Part shown: piece by piece, positions 38,519 to 47,967 of the stretch | Position numbering within the stretch: the first letter of the stretch is position 1 | Layout: every line of letters starts with the position of its first letter | Assembly: GCF_004362015.1 (NCBI RefSeq) | Contig: NZ_SNWW01000005.1 | Span: 124,001 to 188,000, forward strand | Direction: 5' to 3' | DNA: 64,000 nucleotides | From: Flavobacterium chryseum | GTDB taxonomy: Bacteria; Bacteroidota; Bacteroidia; Flavobacteriales; Flavobacteriaceae | The notes under the pieces: model-generated | Told to the model about the DNA's origin: nothing | Databases searched by the model: none | What the model saw: only the letters and a program-made list of their open reading frames with translations | Position numbers and translations under genes: made by a program

Positions 38519-41500
38519 TTAGAAAGTTACATTTAAATTAAGACCGATACTTCTAGTAGATGGTAAACCATAAATATCTACTCCTTGTAAACCTTGACCT
38601 GTACTTAATGCAATATTCGGATCAAATGGTGCATCTTTATATATAAAGAATAAATTTCTAGCTATTAACGAAATTGTAGCTGTTTGTATAAAAGGTAAAT
38701 TTTTCGGATTAAAATTATAACCTATAGAAACCTCTCTTACACTCACATTTGTTGCGTCATACATATATTCTCCTGTTGCACCTTCTCTACCTGCTACACC
38801 TTGAGTAAAATAATATGATTTAGCATCTATTGTTGTTACAGCAGTACCGTTAGGCATAACAGCATTTACTTTAACTCCACCCTCATTTCTTGCATCTCCT
38901 GTAGCTTTAGAAACTCCGAAAAAATCATTTTGAGATTCTGTCAAACTCATCACATCGCCACCAAAACGTCCGTCAATTAAGACATTTGCAAAGAAAGATC
39001 CTATTTTGAATGAGTTTGAAAAGCCTAGCATAAAATCAGGATTAGCATTTCCAACTTCCTGAAATCCCGTTTTTTGAATTTTTCCATCAGCATCTAATAA
39101 AATTCTACCCTGGTCATCTCTCAATATATTTTTACCTTCAATTATCCCAAATGGTCTTCCTTCAACAACAGCATATTGATAGCTGTTTACACCAGGATCA
39201 GTAAGGTTAACTCTTCCTCCTAATTCTTCTGGAATTTCTTTTACTTTGTTTTTATTTTGTGAGAAGTTAATTGACGAATCCCAAGAAAATTTATCTCCTC
39301 TAATAATACCAGCATTTAAAACAACTTCAAAACCTTTATTTTCAATACTTCCTGCATTAATACCGTAGAAGCTATATCCATTTACATTTCCATCCAGCGC
39401 TTTTACCTGTATATATTGGTTTTTAGTTTCAGAGCTATAATAAGAAACTTCAAAACCTAATCTATTATTAAACATTCTCCACTCTGTACCAAATTCAACT
39501 TCGCTTTTTAATTCTGGTTTTAGTGTTTCTCCCGGTTTTGGTCCAACAAATGGTTTTGGGTCTTCAAATCCCGGTCTGTAATAATTTGTAGGAGAAGTTA
39601 TAAAAGGATAAATATCATTACCAACCTGAGCATAAGTTGCTCTTACTTTACCGAAGTTAATCCAATCTGGTAATGTTGTCATTTCACTAATAAGAGCTGT
39701 TACACCAACAGATGGATAAAAATATCCTGATTTATCAGTATTAACCAATGTAGATGACCAGTCATTTCTTGCCGAAACATCTAAAAACAACATATCTTTA
39801 TATCCAAATGTAGTAGCAGCAAATACAGATTGTACTTCTTTTTGAGAATCTACAGTTTGATAATTACCTGTATTAGAATTGAAGTTATGCAATGTAAACC
39901 AGTTTGCATATTTTAGACCTGTACCAATTCCTGAATCTAAAATTGTTTTTTGATTACTTAGCGTATTGGTTATACTTGTACCAATGTTTGCTGTAAAATT
40001 AAAATTAGTACTGATATTGGTATTGATTGTAGCTATTAAATCTCCATAACGCTGTGTACTTAAAGCATTTTCATTTATGTATCTACCGTTTTCGTGAGAT
40101 AGGGTTCCTTGTGTTGTAGCATATATTTTTTTCTCAAAATTGCTTTCAACTCTGTTATAGCTATATCTTGAGGCAATAGTTAACCAATTATTAGCTTTAT
40201 AGGCTACTGCTATAGCACCATTAAAATAATTATTTTTATCTTCAGATTTATTTCTGTTAATTGCCCAATATGGATTTTGCATAATATCTCTATTAGTCAT
40301 CCAGTTTTGAGCCATTAAGTTTCTTGAAGAATCAAAAACCTCATAATTATTTTTGTAATAGTCAAAGTCGTTTCCTCTAGGCATTAAATAAACTCCAGTT
40401 AAAGGATTAAAATAAAGACCATTAACAGGCTTGTTAATAATACTTTGGCTTGTGTAGTTTGCATTTGCAGCTATACTTAATTTATTGTCAAAAAACTTAG
40501 CTATCTGACGAATACCAAAGTTATTTTTCTTGATACTGTTTCCTGGCATAATTCCAGTTCCTGAAGTATTAGCGTAAGAAAGTGACGTAGATGAATTTTC
40601 AGAACCTGCAGAATATCCAAGAGATGTAATTTGGGTTGTACCTGTATCAAAAAAATCTTTAACATGATCGTTTGATTTTCCTGCTGCTCCCCATGTTTCA
40701 TCTGCTCCTGAATCAGCAACGTAATCTGTTTGAAATTTTGGTAGATAAGCCGCTGTTTCAAATGTTGTTACTGATGAAGCAGTAATATTCGATTTACCAG
40801 TCTTAGCTTTTTTAGATGATAGTAAAATTACACCATTTGCTCCCTGAGATCCATATAATACAGAAGCAGCAGCACCTTTAAGAACTGTCATACCTTCATA
40901 GTCATCCGGATTTATTAAAGATACTACATCACCACCATCACGGTTACCTCCGGATAAACTTCCAAAAGTGTCATTTGGCTGCCCTGAACCTGAGTTCAAC
41001 ATAGGAATACCATCAATAACGTAAAGTGGTTGGCTATTTGCCAAAGATGAATTTCCACGAATAACCACTTTTGTTGAACCACCTGTACCACCAGAACTTT
41101 TCGTTACGGCAACACCAGCAATTTTACCGGCAATTGTATTAATAAGGTTGGCATCTTTTACACGAGTTAACTCTTCACCTTTAAGTTCCTGAGCAGCATA
41201 TGTCAAAGATTTTCTTGTTTTCTTGATACCTAATGAAGTTACTACAACTTCGTTAAGTGCATTTGATTTAGCTTGTCCCATTTTTACATTAATTGTAGTT
41301 TCATCGCCTACAACTACGCTTTGTGTTTCAAGACCTACATAGCTAAAAAGTAAAGTCTGTCCTTTTTGTGCTTCAATTGTATACAAACCGTCAAAATCGG
41401 TAGTACCACCTTTTTGACCTCCTTGTACAGCGACAGATGCCCCTGGTAACGGCATCCCATCAGAATCTGTAATCACACCTTTGATATTTTTTACCTGAGC

Positions 41501-41554
41501 AAGCGAAACTTGCGCGGTAAAAACAATAATAAAGATTAAGAAAATTTTTTTCAT
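38519..41554 (-). CDS. SusC-like TonB-dependent transporter I
   Basis: 1011 residues. Signal peptide (cleavage after SLAQ, about residue 20), a carboxypeptidase-regulatory-like N-terminal domain (about 23-100: [18 protein letters not shown]), plug domain (about 110-240: [34 protein letters not shown]) and a 22-strand barrel ending in an aromatic F. It imports chitin oligosaccharides with SusD I, using TonB energy. Transcription should start at the TAAATTTA element 26-33 bases upstream under control of the operator at 41621-41683. Confidence 0.95.
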   Translation of the reverse strand: MKKIFLIFIIVFTAQVSLAQVKNIKGVITDSDGMPLPGASVAVQGGQKGGTTDFDGLYTIEAQKGQTLLFSYVGLETQSVVVGDETTINVKMGQAKSNALNEVVVTSLGIKKTRKSLTYAAQELKGEELTRVKDANLINTIAGKIAGVAVTKSSGGTGGSTKVVIRGNSSLANSQPLYVIDGIPMLNSGSGQPNDTFGSLSGGNRDGGDVVSLINPDDYEGMTVLKGAAASVLYGSQGANGVILLSSKKAKTGKSNITASSVTTFETAAYLPKFQTDYVADSGADETWGAAGKSNDHVKDFFDTGTTQITSLGYSAGSENSSTSLSYANTSGTGIMPGNSIKKNNFGIRQIAKFFDNKLSIAANANYTSQSIINKPVNGLYFNPLTGVYLMPRGNDFDYYKNNYEVFDSSRNLMAQNWMTNRDIMQNPYWAINRNKSEDKNNYFNGAIAVAYKANNWLTIASRYSYNRVESNFEKKIYATTQGTLSHENGRYINENALSTQRYGDLIATINTNISTNFNFTANIGTSITNTLSNQKTILDSGIGTGLKYANWFTLHNFNSNTGNYQTVDSQKEVQSVFAATTFGYKDMLFLDVSARNDWSSTLVNTDKSGYFYPSVGVTALISEMTTLPDWINFGKVRATYAQVGNDIYPFITSPTNYYRPGFEDPKPFVGPKPGETLKPELKSEVEFGTEWRMFNNRLGFEVSYYSSETKNQYIQVKALDGNVNGYSFYGINAGSIENKGFEVVLNAGIIRGDKFSWDSSINFSQNKNKVKEIPEELGGRVNLTDPGVNSYQYAVVEGRPFGIIEGKNILRDDQGRILLDADGKIQKTGFQEVGNANPDFMLGFSNSFKIGSFFANVLIDGRFGGDVMSLTESQNDFFGVSKATGDARNEGGVKVNAVMPNGTAVTTIDAKSYYFTQGVAGREGATGEYMYDATNVSVREVSIGYNFNPKNLPFIQTATISLIARNLFFIYKDAPFDPNIALSTGQGLQGVDIYGLPSTRSIGLNLNVTF

Positions 41555-41580
41555 GTTTATTTATTTTGTTAGTTATGGCG

Positions 41581-41683
41581 TAAATTTATTCTTAACGTAT
41601 TGTTAAAAAAAATAAATTATACAAACGACTTTATTTTTTAAACCAACGACATAAAACATTCAATAATGCGTTTTACGAAAACG
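41581..41683 (-). promoter_or_regulatory. Promoter and proposed LytTR operator of susC I
   Basis: Read on the minus strand: a 15-bp palindrome with CGTTTT and AAAACG arms (41683-41669), 19 bases, TCGTTGGT (41649-41642), then TCGTTTGT (41628-41621) with starts 21 bp apart, then 32 bases and TAAATTTA (41588-41581), a near -7 element. There is no TTG at the -33 place. The same layout with identical distances lies before susC II. Confidence 0.7.
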
Positions 41684-41821
41684 TTTTCCAGTTAAAATAG
41701 TAATGCATTTTATAATTTTAATGATATTTTATTTAACGAATAAGCTAATTCACTGAAAAATTATCATATATAGTAAAAATCGAATAGTATCATATTTAAT
41801 TAAAAAATCGCATCTAAAGAC

Positions 41822-41845
41822 TTGTTTTACTGTTAAGTAAAACAA
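41822..41845 (-). terminator. Hairpin after chiB
   Basis: A perfect 9-bp stem (41822-41830 and 41837-41845) with a 6-base loop, 38 bases past the chiB stop. The T-run on the minus strand comes before the hairpin, not after it, so it is an atypical terminator at best. Confidence 0.5.
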
Positions 41846-41882
41846 AAAAAAGAATGAATTCAGACTTTGGCATTTTAAGTAT

Positions 41883-42908
41883 TTAATTACCACACAAACT
41901 TGTTGTCTTCACTTTTAATGCTGTGTATTTTTTATGAATTACATCTAATAAAGAATAGGAATCAAAAGAATCTTGTGCAATTTCCCAAATCATAATTCCG
42001 CCTGTATTTTGCGAGGCGTAGATTACTTTTTGTTCAATGGTTGGCCTTCCGTTATAATAAATTTTGCCTACTTCATCCTGATCTGCAAATTGTGTTCCTG
42101 CGGCTACAATTTGACCATAAGTAGAACTTGTAACTTCCTGATAAGTAAAATTATAACCGTAAAAAGGTACACCAAGCGTTAATTTATCTGATGAAACATG
42201 CTGCAGTTTGATCCAAAATTCAATTCCAGCTTTTGCATTTTCAAATGAGCTGTGTTGTCCGGGATTATTTGGTGTCCACGGTCCGGTACTATCATATGAC
42301 ATGATATTTAAAAAATCAAATGCATTCAAAGCTTCATCACTTATATTTTCAAATCGGGAATTATTGGGTAAAGCTGCCGTTAAAAGTTTATTCTTTTTTG
42401 TTGTTTCTTTTTTTAATTCAATAATAAAACCGCTATATCCGGTAGTTACAGCATCCCATTCGAGGTCGACATCTACACCATCTAATTTGTGCAGTTCTGT
42501 AAAGTTTATTATGTTTTGAATTAAATTTGGCCGATTCTCCGGGTTATCAATAAGAAATGACCAATTCGCTGCAATTTCAGGAGATAAAACTCCGCCTGCG
42601 AGTGAAATACTAATTTTAATATTCGGATTTACTGATTTCACATATTGAACTAAAGCATCAATATCTCCATTAAAATTCAGATTTCCATTTTTATCGGGAT
42701 TTGCAAATGCCAGGTTAAGATGCGTTAATTTACAAAACTGAATGGAATTCATTTTATCGAAATTATCCGATGATAAATAACCAACAACTCTGGCTGTTTT
42801 AGTTTTTAAATCTTCTGGTTCATTTTCTTTTTGAGGAGAACAACTGTATGCAGAAAATAGAGAACAAATAAAAATAAGAATGCCTAATAAGGCTTTATTT
42901 TGTATCAT
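41883..42908 (-). CDS. chiB: ChiB, GH18 family lipoprotein
   Basis: 341 residues. Lipoprotein signal with Cys at about residue 23 (SAYSC). A single GH18 TIM barrel with DGVDVDLE at residues 143-150 (catalytic Glu150), VVGYLSSDNF near the start and MSYDSTGPW near 205. It is expected on the outer membrane beside SusCD II, trimming chitin or chitooligosaccharides. It follows susD II by 69 bases and its start codon lies in the loop of a perfect 12-bp inverted repeat. In F. johnsoniae the matching protein is ChiB. Confidence 0.92.
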   Translation of the reverse strand: MIQNKALLGILIFICSLFSAYSCSPQKENEPEDLKTKTARVVGYLSSDNFDKMNSIQFCKLTHLNLAFANPDKNGNLNFNGDIDALVQYVKSVNPNIKISISLAGGVLSPEIAANWSFLIDNPENRPNLIQNIINFTELHKLDGVDVDLEWDAVTTGYSGFIIELKKETTKKNKLLTAALPNNSRFENISDEALNAFDFLNIMSYDSTGPWTPNNPGQHSSFENAKAGIEFWIKLQHVSSDKLTLGVPFYGYNFTYQEVTSSTYGQIVAAGTQFADQDEVGKIYYNGRPTIEQKVIYASQNTGGIMIWEIAQDSFDSYSLLDVIHKKYTALKVKTTSLCGN

Positions 42909-42952
42909 AATTTTTAATTTTAATTAGAATGAAAATAACACCTTATTAGGCA
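42881..42952 (-). promoter_or_regulatory. Inverted repeat enclosing the chiB start codon
   Basis: A perfect 12-bp inverted repeat: one arm in the susD II-chiB gap (42952-42941), the other in chiB codons 6-10 (42892-42881). The 48-base loop includes the start codon. Folding would sequester the chiB start region or stop read-through after susD II. Confidence 0.6.
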
Positions 42953-42977
42953 TAAATTATATTTGAGATTTATTTTT

Positions 42978-44498
42978 TTAGTTTACATCCCACCAAACTT
43001 TACCTAGCCAGTCATTTTTTCCTCCTATTCTGGAGACTGCATCTAAATAATTTTTTTCATTTTTTTGCAATTCATCACTAGGATAATACAAACGTGTTGG
43101 CACAACACCGCCTGTTCCGGAATCAGAATTTGTAATTGGCACTAAATGCGGATAGCCAGTTCTTCTCCAGTTTGAATAGGCTTCAATACTATTAAACAAA
43201 TAAGTAATCCAAATTTGCGTACCAATTTGCTCCTTCTCTGTTCCTGCTACTAACGGATGTGCATTTACATAGGTATCAATATTTGCCTGAGTTGCAGGTG
43301 CGGCTCCATAAATCTCCATTTGTTTTATACCTGCTGCAATTCCTTGTTTATAATAATCTGCGGCAGTACCTGACACCCAGCCTCTAACAGCTGCTTCTGC
43401 CAATAACAATTGGGTTTCTGAATAACTTACGTGCAAAAACGGAGTAGTTCTTAATTTTAAATAAGACTGTATACCAGAGGCTGAATTTGATCCTCCGGCA
43501 AGCTCCCATCTAAACACTCCCGGTTTAACACCTTCATATAATGTTTCACCCGGTTGAATTGGTGACCATGGCACCACGCTGCTGCTTGTTTTAGGTGTTG
43601 CAATCATAGTTAATCTGGGATCGCCATTATCTCTTAAAAAATCTATCAATAAAGAACTAAAATGATCTCCTTGTTCATTTCCTATAAAACCATAAGACAA
43701 TCCATTTCCTCTATAATCCAGCCTGGCAGGATCATCACTAAACGGAAAATCTAAATGCTGCATAATACAGTTATCAGCATTACTTTCAAAAACTCCATTT
43801 TGGAATGCTGCCTTTGCTTGTTTTTCTGCTTCGGCAGGATTTACTTCAGAAATTCTCATTGCCGCACGCAAACGCATGGTATTGGCTAATTTTTTCCATT
43901 TCGAAACATCTCCTTTATAAAACAAATCTCCTTTTATCAAATCTTTTCCAGCATTTAACTGATTAAAAGCTTCGTCTAATTCTCTAAAGAAAGAGGCATA
44001 AATATCTTGTTGTTTATCATATTTAGGCGTTACAATTCCTTGAGAAAAAGCTAAACCTGCTTCTGAATAAGGGACATCTCCATAAATATCTGTTAATCGC
44101 TGTGCAACCATGACTTTCATAATTTTAGCAACAGCATTCATGTTTACAGCTGAAGGATCTTTATCGGTTACAGCAAGAATATCTACAATGCTTTTCATTT
44201 CATGGGCATAAACGTTTCTCCATAAAGCTACTGCATATTCCTCAGAATTAATAAATTTATTACCATATTGCGTTACTGCCCACGAACCAGCATAATGCTG
44301 TACAAAACCTCCGGCATATATTAAATTAGTTCTATGTTGGTAGTATCCATCTCCAGACATACACAATTGGGTAAATGTAAGCTGGCCTGCCGGGTTTGCG
44401 GATAATGCCACCGGATCTTTTTCCAGTTCGTCAAAATTTTCTGTACAGCCAACTACCGTAAATACTGCAAGTATGGCTATTATATATTTGATTTTCAT
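42978..44498 (-). CDS. SusD-like chitooligosaccharide-binding lipoprotein II
   Basis: 506 residues. Lipoprotein signal with Cys at residue 18 (FTVVGC). SusD/RagB (SusD_like_2) pattern with TENFDELEKDPVAL, RLTDIYGDVPYSEA, RLRAAMRISEVNPAEAEKQA and YSNWRRTGYPHLVP near the end. It partners SusC II on the cell surface. It starts 11 bases after susC II. The sequence differs clearly from SusD I, so the two pairs may prefer oligomers of different length. Confidence 0.93.
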   Translation of the reverse strand: MKIKYIIAILAVFTVVGCTENFDELEKDPVALSANPAGQLTFTQLCMSGDGYYQHRTNLIYAGGFVQHYAGSWAVTQYGNKFINSEEYAVALWRNVYAHEMKSIVDILAVTDKDPSAVNMNAVAKIMKVMVAQRLTDIYGDVPYSEAGLAFSQGIVTPKYDKQQDIYASFFRELDEAFNQLNAGKDLIKGDLFYKGDVSKWKKLANTMRLRAAMRISEVNPAEAEKQAKAAFQNGVFESNADNCIMQHLDFPFSDDPARLDYRGNGLSYGFIGNEQGDHFSSLLIDFLRDNGDPRLTMIATPKTSSSVVPWSPIQPGETLYEGVKPGVFRWELAGGSNSASGIQSYLKLRTTPFLHVSYSETQLLLAEAAVRGWVSGTAADYYKQGIAAGIKQMEIYGAAPATQANIDTYVNAHPLVAGTEKEQIGTQIWITYLFNSIEAYSNWRRTGYPHLVPITNSDSGTGGVVPTRLYYPSDELQKNEKNYLDAVSRIGGKNDWLGKVWWDVN

Positions 44499-44509
44499 AA
44501 TTTACTTTT

Positions 44510-47500
44510 TTAGAATGTAATTTTAATATTAAAACCATACGATTGTCTTGATGGTAATGAACCATATTCAAAACCTTGTCCGTTTCCTGAAGTATACATC
44601 GACTCTGGATCAATGTTTGGTAAATCTTTATTGAATGTCAATAGATTTCTTGCAAATACAGAAAGATAGATTGAATTTATTTTTGCTCCGCTAAAAACAC
44701 TTTTAGGAATAGTATATCCTAAACTTATCTCTCTTAGTTTAACATATGAAGCATCATAAATAAACGGTGCAGGAGTATTTTCTGTAACATCTCTCCAATA
44801 TTCCTGAGGATCTACAGGTTTTGTATTTTTTACATAATTAGGATTATCGGCTGTTCCTGTATTTACTACTCCATTTGCTATATAACCACCCGTAGGAACC
44901 CAGGTTGCTGCATTGAAATTAGGATCACTTGCAGCGGCTTGTGTTCTTGCAGCAATATAAGCATCTCTTCCTTCTGTGGTAATATCTAATAATCCTTTTG
45001 TTGCCGCAACAGAGTTTGTCATAGAATACACATCCATACCAAATTTCATATCTAATAAAAACTGAAGTGTAATTCCTTTATAAGAAAATCTATTGGTTAA
45101 ACCAGCTGCCCAATCCGGAAGCCCTTTTCCTAAAGCAACCTTTGTATCTGTATATAAAGGCATACCATTTGCACCTACGATCATTTCTCCTGAAGGTGTT
45201 TTTTGAAAATCTTTTCCAATAATAGTTCCGTATTGTCCGCCAACCTGCGCTACAATTGAAGCTCCGGCCCAGCGAGCCTCAGAAATAGTATAGGTATTAA
45301 TATCCGGATGTAAAGAAAGAATTGAATTTTTATTTTTAGAGAAGTTCAAATCAATTCCCCATTCAAAATTTTTAGTCTTGATTGGTGTACCTGATAAAAA
45401 TATCTCAATACCTTCGTTACGCAGTACTCCGGCATTTACAGAAAGGAATTCGTATCCCGATGTTGCAGAAGATGCCAAATCAAGTGTCTGATCTGCAGTA
45501 TCTTCACGATAAACTGTTATATCGGCTTTTAATCTGTTTTTAAAAAAAGCAGTTTCTAATCCGAATTCGATTCCTGTTTTTGATTGAAAAGTCAAGTTTG
45601 CATTTGGTGCCGATGTATTCTTAACATTTACCACACTTTGTCCATCGTAAGAAGAATACGTAGTGTAGTTTAATGCATTTTTGTAAGCTCCCGGAGCATT
45701 AGAAACTTTTGCCCAGGAAGCTCTTAATTTTCCATAAGAAAAAGTATCACCCTGAATATTAAATGCATCTGAGAATATAAAACCTAAAGAAGCTCCCGGA
45801 TAAAAAGCATCATTATTAATAACGCTAAACCAATCGTTTCTTCCTGTAAACTCAGCATATAAATAGCCTTTATAATCAAACTTTGCAGAACCGTAAACAG
45901 AATTTGTTCTTGTTCTTGTTTCTACTGGTGCATTTATTGTCTGAGTTGAAAAATTACTCATAAATTCTGTTCCCGGCTGAATTATATTTGTTCCCTGGCT
46001 CGAATTTTCTGATCTTCTAAAATCTCTTCTGTTTGCTCCTAAAATCCCTGATAATGTCAAATTAGTACCTAATTTAATCTCGCTAAAAGTAGCAATAACA
46101 TCGGTATTCATTTCAGAAACAGTGATATCATTCAATCCAAGATAACCCATATCTCTTCCTGGCCATGTACTTCCTGGCACCATGAAATCTTTAGAATCAA
46201 AAACATAAGTATCTAAACCAGTTCTAAAAGTCAATCCAACCCATTTTTCAAGCTGATATGTTCCCGCAACATTCCCCGTAAAGCGATTTTTTTTAGAGGA
46301 GTTGTGGTTTGCATTTACTGTTAAATAAGGATTCAATTGATAAATATTGCTATTCCATTTGTATATTTCTTCTGTCTCGGAATTTTTATAATTTTTCAAC
46401 CATGCCTGATCAATATTTGGTGCGAGACCACTTAGAGAATAGCCAACATTGTTTGGTGAATCACCTAAGCCAGGTCGATTATTTGTAGTTTCCATCATGT
46501 AATTTACATTAGCATCTAAAGTAAATTTATCCGATTTTAAAGTAGCATTTAAAGTAGCATTATTTCTTTCTAATCCTGAATTGGGAACAACATCATCATT
46601 TTTCATATTATTAAATCCAAAACGAACGAATGCATTTTCACTTCCGCCAGAAAGTGCAATTCCGTTTGTTGTTGTAACTCCGGTCTTAAAAAAACTCTGA
46701 ATATTATTATCAACCTTAGCGTATGGTCGCATAGAACCATCAAATATTTTTACCTGTGTTCCTACGTTATCTGAGAATTTAGGTCCCCATGCAACTGTCG
46801 TATATCCGTAAATTTCAGTAGGCGCTTTTGAAGGATCAGGCAAAATTCCGTGACCTCCCGTACCATAATCACTTTGAAAATTATCATATTTCGCATTTAC
46901 GTGATCAAAACTAACACCGCTCGTTAATTCTACTTGCAATTTCCCTTTGCTTCCTTTTTTGGTTGTAATTAAAATTACCCCGTTTAAAGCTCTTGAACCA
47001 TATAAAGCTGATGCAGCTGCACCTTTTAATACTGTAAGGCTCTCAATATCATTTGGGTTAATACTTGAAATTCCGTCACCGTTATCTCTTCCATCAAACC
47101 ATTTACTAGCTGCTGCACTATCATTAGATAAACCTGTATTATCAATAGGAACTCCATCTACAATATAAAGCGGTTGATTATTTTCACCTATACTCGAAAT
47201 ACCCCTAATAATAACTCTGGCACTTCCTCCAGCTCCTGTGGCTGGCATAGAAATATCAACTCCGGCAATTTTACCCGAAAGTGCTGACGCTACATTTGTT
47301 GTAATCACTTTATTTAACTGATCGCCTTTAATGTCCTGAACGGCATAACCCAGTTCTTTCTTTTGTCTTTTAATACCCAATGCCGTAACGACAACTTCAC
47401 TTAAATTTTGTGCATCTTCTACTAAAGATACATTTACCTGAGGTGAATCTGAAACAGTTACCGTTTGAGTTTTAATTCCGATGTATGAAAATACAAGGAC

Positions 47501-47707
47501 ATCACCTTTAGATGCCTGAATTGAATACACTCCATCATAATCTGTTTGGGTTGCTTTTGCTGTTCCCTGGATAAGAACAGTTACACCCGGTAGTGGCAAT
47601 CCTTTTTGATCGCTCACTAAACCTTTTATTGTTTTTACTTGCGCAAACGTGAGTTGCGTAATAGAAAAAACAATGAAAATTAACATTAATTTCTTCATTT
47701 TAGTCAT
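44510..47707 (-). CDS. SusC-like TonB-dependent transporter II
   Basis: 1065 residues; a Met three codons in (47698), giving MKKLMLIF, is an equally good start and leaves a longer leader. Signal peptide ends near TFAQ. CRD-type N-terminal domain (GLVSDQKGLPLPGVTVLIQG), plug (EVVVTALGIKRQKKELGYAV, RGISSIGENNQPLYIVDGVP) and barrel ending in KITF. It imports chitooligosaccharides with SusD II. It is divergent from the sensor kinase gene with 260 bases in between that hold both promoters. Confidence 0.95.
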   Translation of the reverse strand: MTKMKKLMLIFIVFSITQLTFAQVKTIKGLVSDQKGLPLPGVTVLIQGTAKATQTDYDGVYSIQASKGDVLVFSYIGIKTQTVTVSDSPQVNVSLVEDAQNLSEVVVTALGIKRQKKELGYAVQDIKGDQLNKVITTNVASALSGKIAGVDISMPATGAGGSARVIIRGISSIGENNQPLYIVDGVPIDNTGLSNDSAAASKWFDGRDNGDGISSINPNDIESLTVLKGAAASALYGSRALNGVILITTKKGSKGKLQVELTSGVSFDHVNAKYDNFQSDYGTGGHGILPDPSKAPTEIYGYTTVAWGPKFSDNVGTQVKIFDGSMRPYAKVDNNIQSFFKTGVTTTNGIALSGGSENAFVRFGFNNMKNDDVVPNSGLERNNATLNATLKSDKFTLDANVNYMMETTNNRPGLGDSPNNVGYSLSGLAPNIDQAWLKNYKNSETEEIYKWNSNIYQLNPYLTVNANHNSSKKNRFTGNVAGTYQLEKWVGLTFRTGLDTYVFDSKDFMVPGSTWPGRDMGYLGLNDITVSEMNTDVIATFSEIKLGTNLTLSGILGANRRDFRRSENSSQGTNIIQPGTEFMSNFSTQTINAPVETRTRTNSVYGSAKFDYKGYLYAEFTGRNDWFSVINNDAFYPGASLGFIFSDAFNIQGDTFSYGKLRASWAKVSNAPGAYKNALNYTTYSSYDGQSVVNVKNTSAPNANLTFQSKTGIEFGLETAFFKNRLKADITVYREDTADQTLDLASSATSGYEFLSVNAGVLRNEGIEIFLSGTPIKTKNFEWGIDLNFSKNKNSILSLHPDINTYTISEARWAGASIVAQVGGQYGTIIGKDFQKTPSGEMIVGANGMPLYTDTKVALGKGLPDWAAGLTNRFSYKGITLQFLLDMKFGMDVYSMTNSVAATKGLLDITTEGRDAYIAARTQAAASDPNFNAATWVPTGGYIANGVVNTGTADNPNYVKNTKPVDPQEYWRDVTENTPAPFIYDASYVKLREISLGYTIPKSVFSGAKINSIYLSVFARNLLTFNKDLPNIDPESMYTSGNGQGFEYGSLPSRQSYGFNIKITF

Positions 47708-47726
47708 GGTTTTGGTTGTTAAGCGA

Positions 47727-47829
47727 TAAATTTATTGTTAAAATTAACATAAATAAAATATTTTAAACAAACAGCTAAAATACTTACACAAACGACTTAA
47801 AATAATCAACATTACGTTTTACGAAAACG
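47727..47829 (-). promoter_or_regulatory. Promoter and proposed LytTR operator of susC II
   Basis: On the minus strand: the 15-bp palindrome (47829-47815), 19 bases, TCGTTTGT (47795-47788), CTGTTTGT (47774-47767) with starts 21 bp apart, 32 bases, TAAATTTA (47734-47727). Every distance equals that before susC I, although the sequence between the elements has diverged. There is no -33 TTG. Confidence 0.7.
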
Positions 47830-47905
47830 TTCTATTCTAAAAATAACACACGATTTGCCTTTTTTTTCAAAATTTTATTCAAAAGAATTGCGTTTTACCA
47901 AGTAA

Positions 47906-47935
47906 TTGTTTAAAGTTGCAGAATATTTATGTTTG
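47906..47935 (+). promoter_or_regulatory. Consensus promoter of the sensor kinase gene
   Basis: TTG at 47906-47908, exactly 19 bases, TATGTTTG at 47928-47935. It should give unregulated basal expression. Just upstream at 47891-47899 is CGTTTTACC, resembling half of the palindrome in the susC operators. Confidence 0.75.
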
Positions 47936-47967
47936 CGCATAAATAGCAACAAACCCCTAATCTAAAA

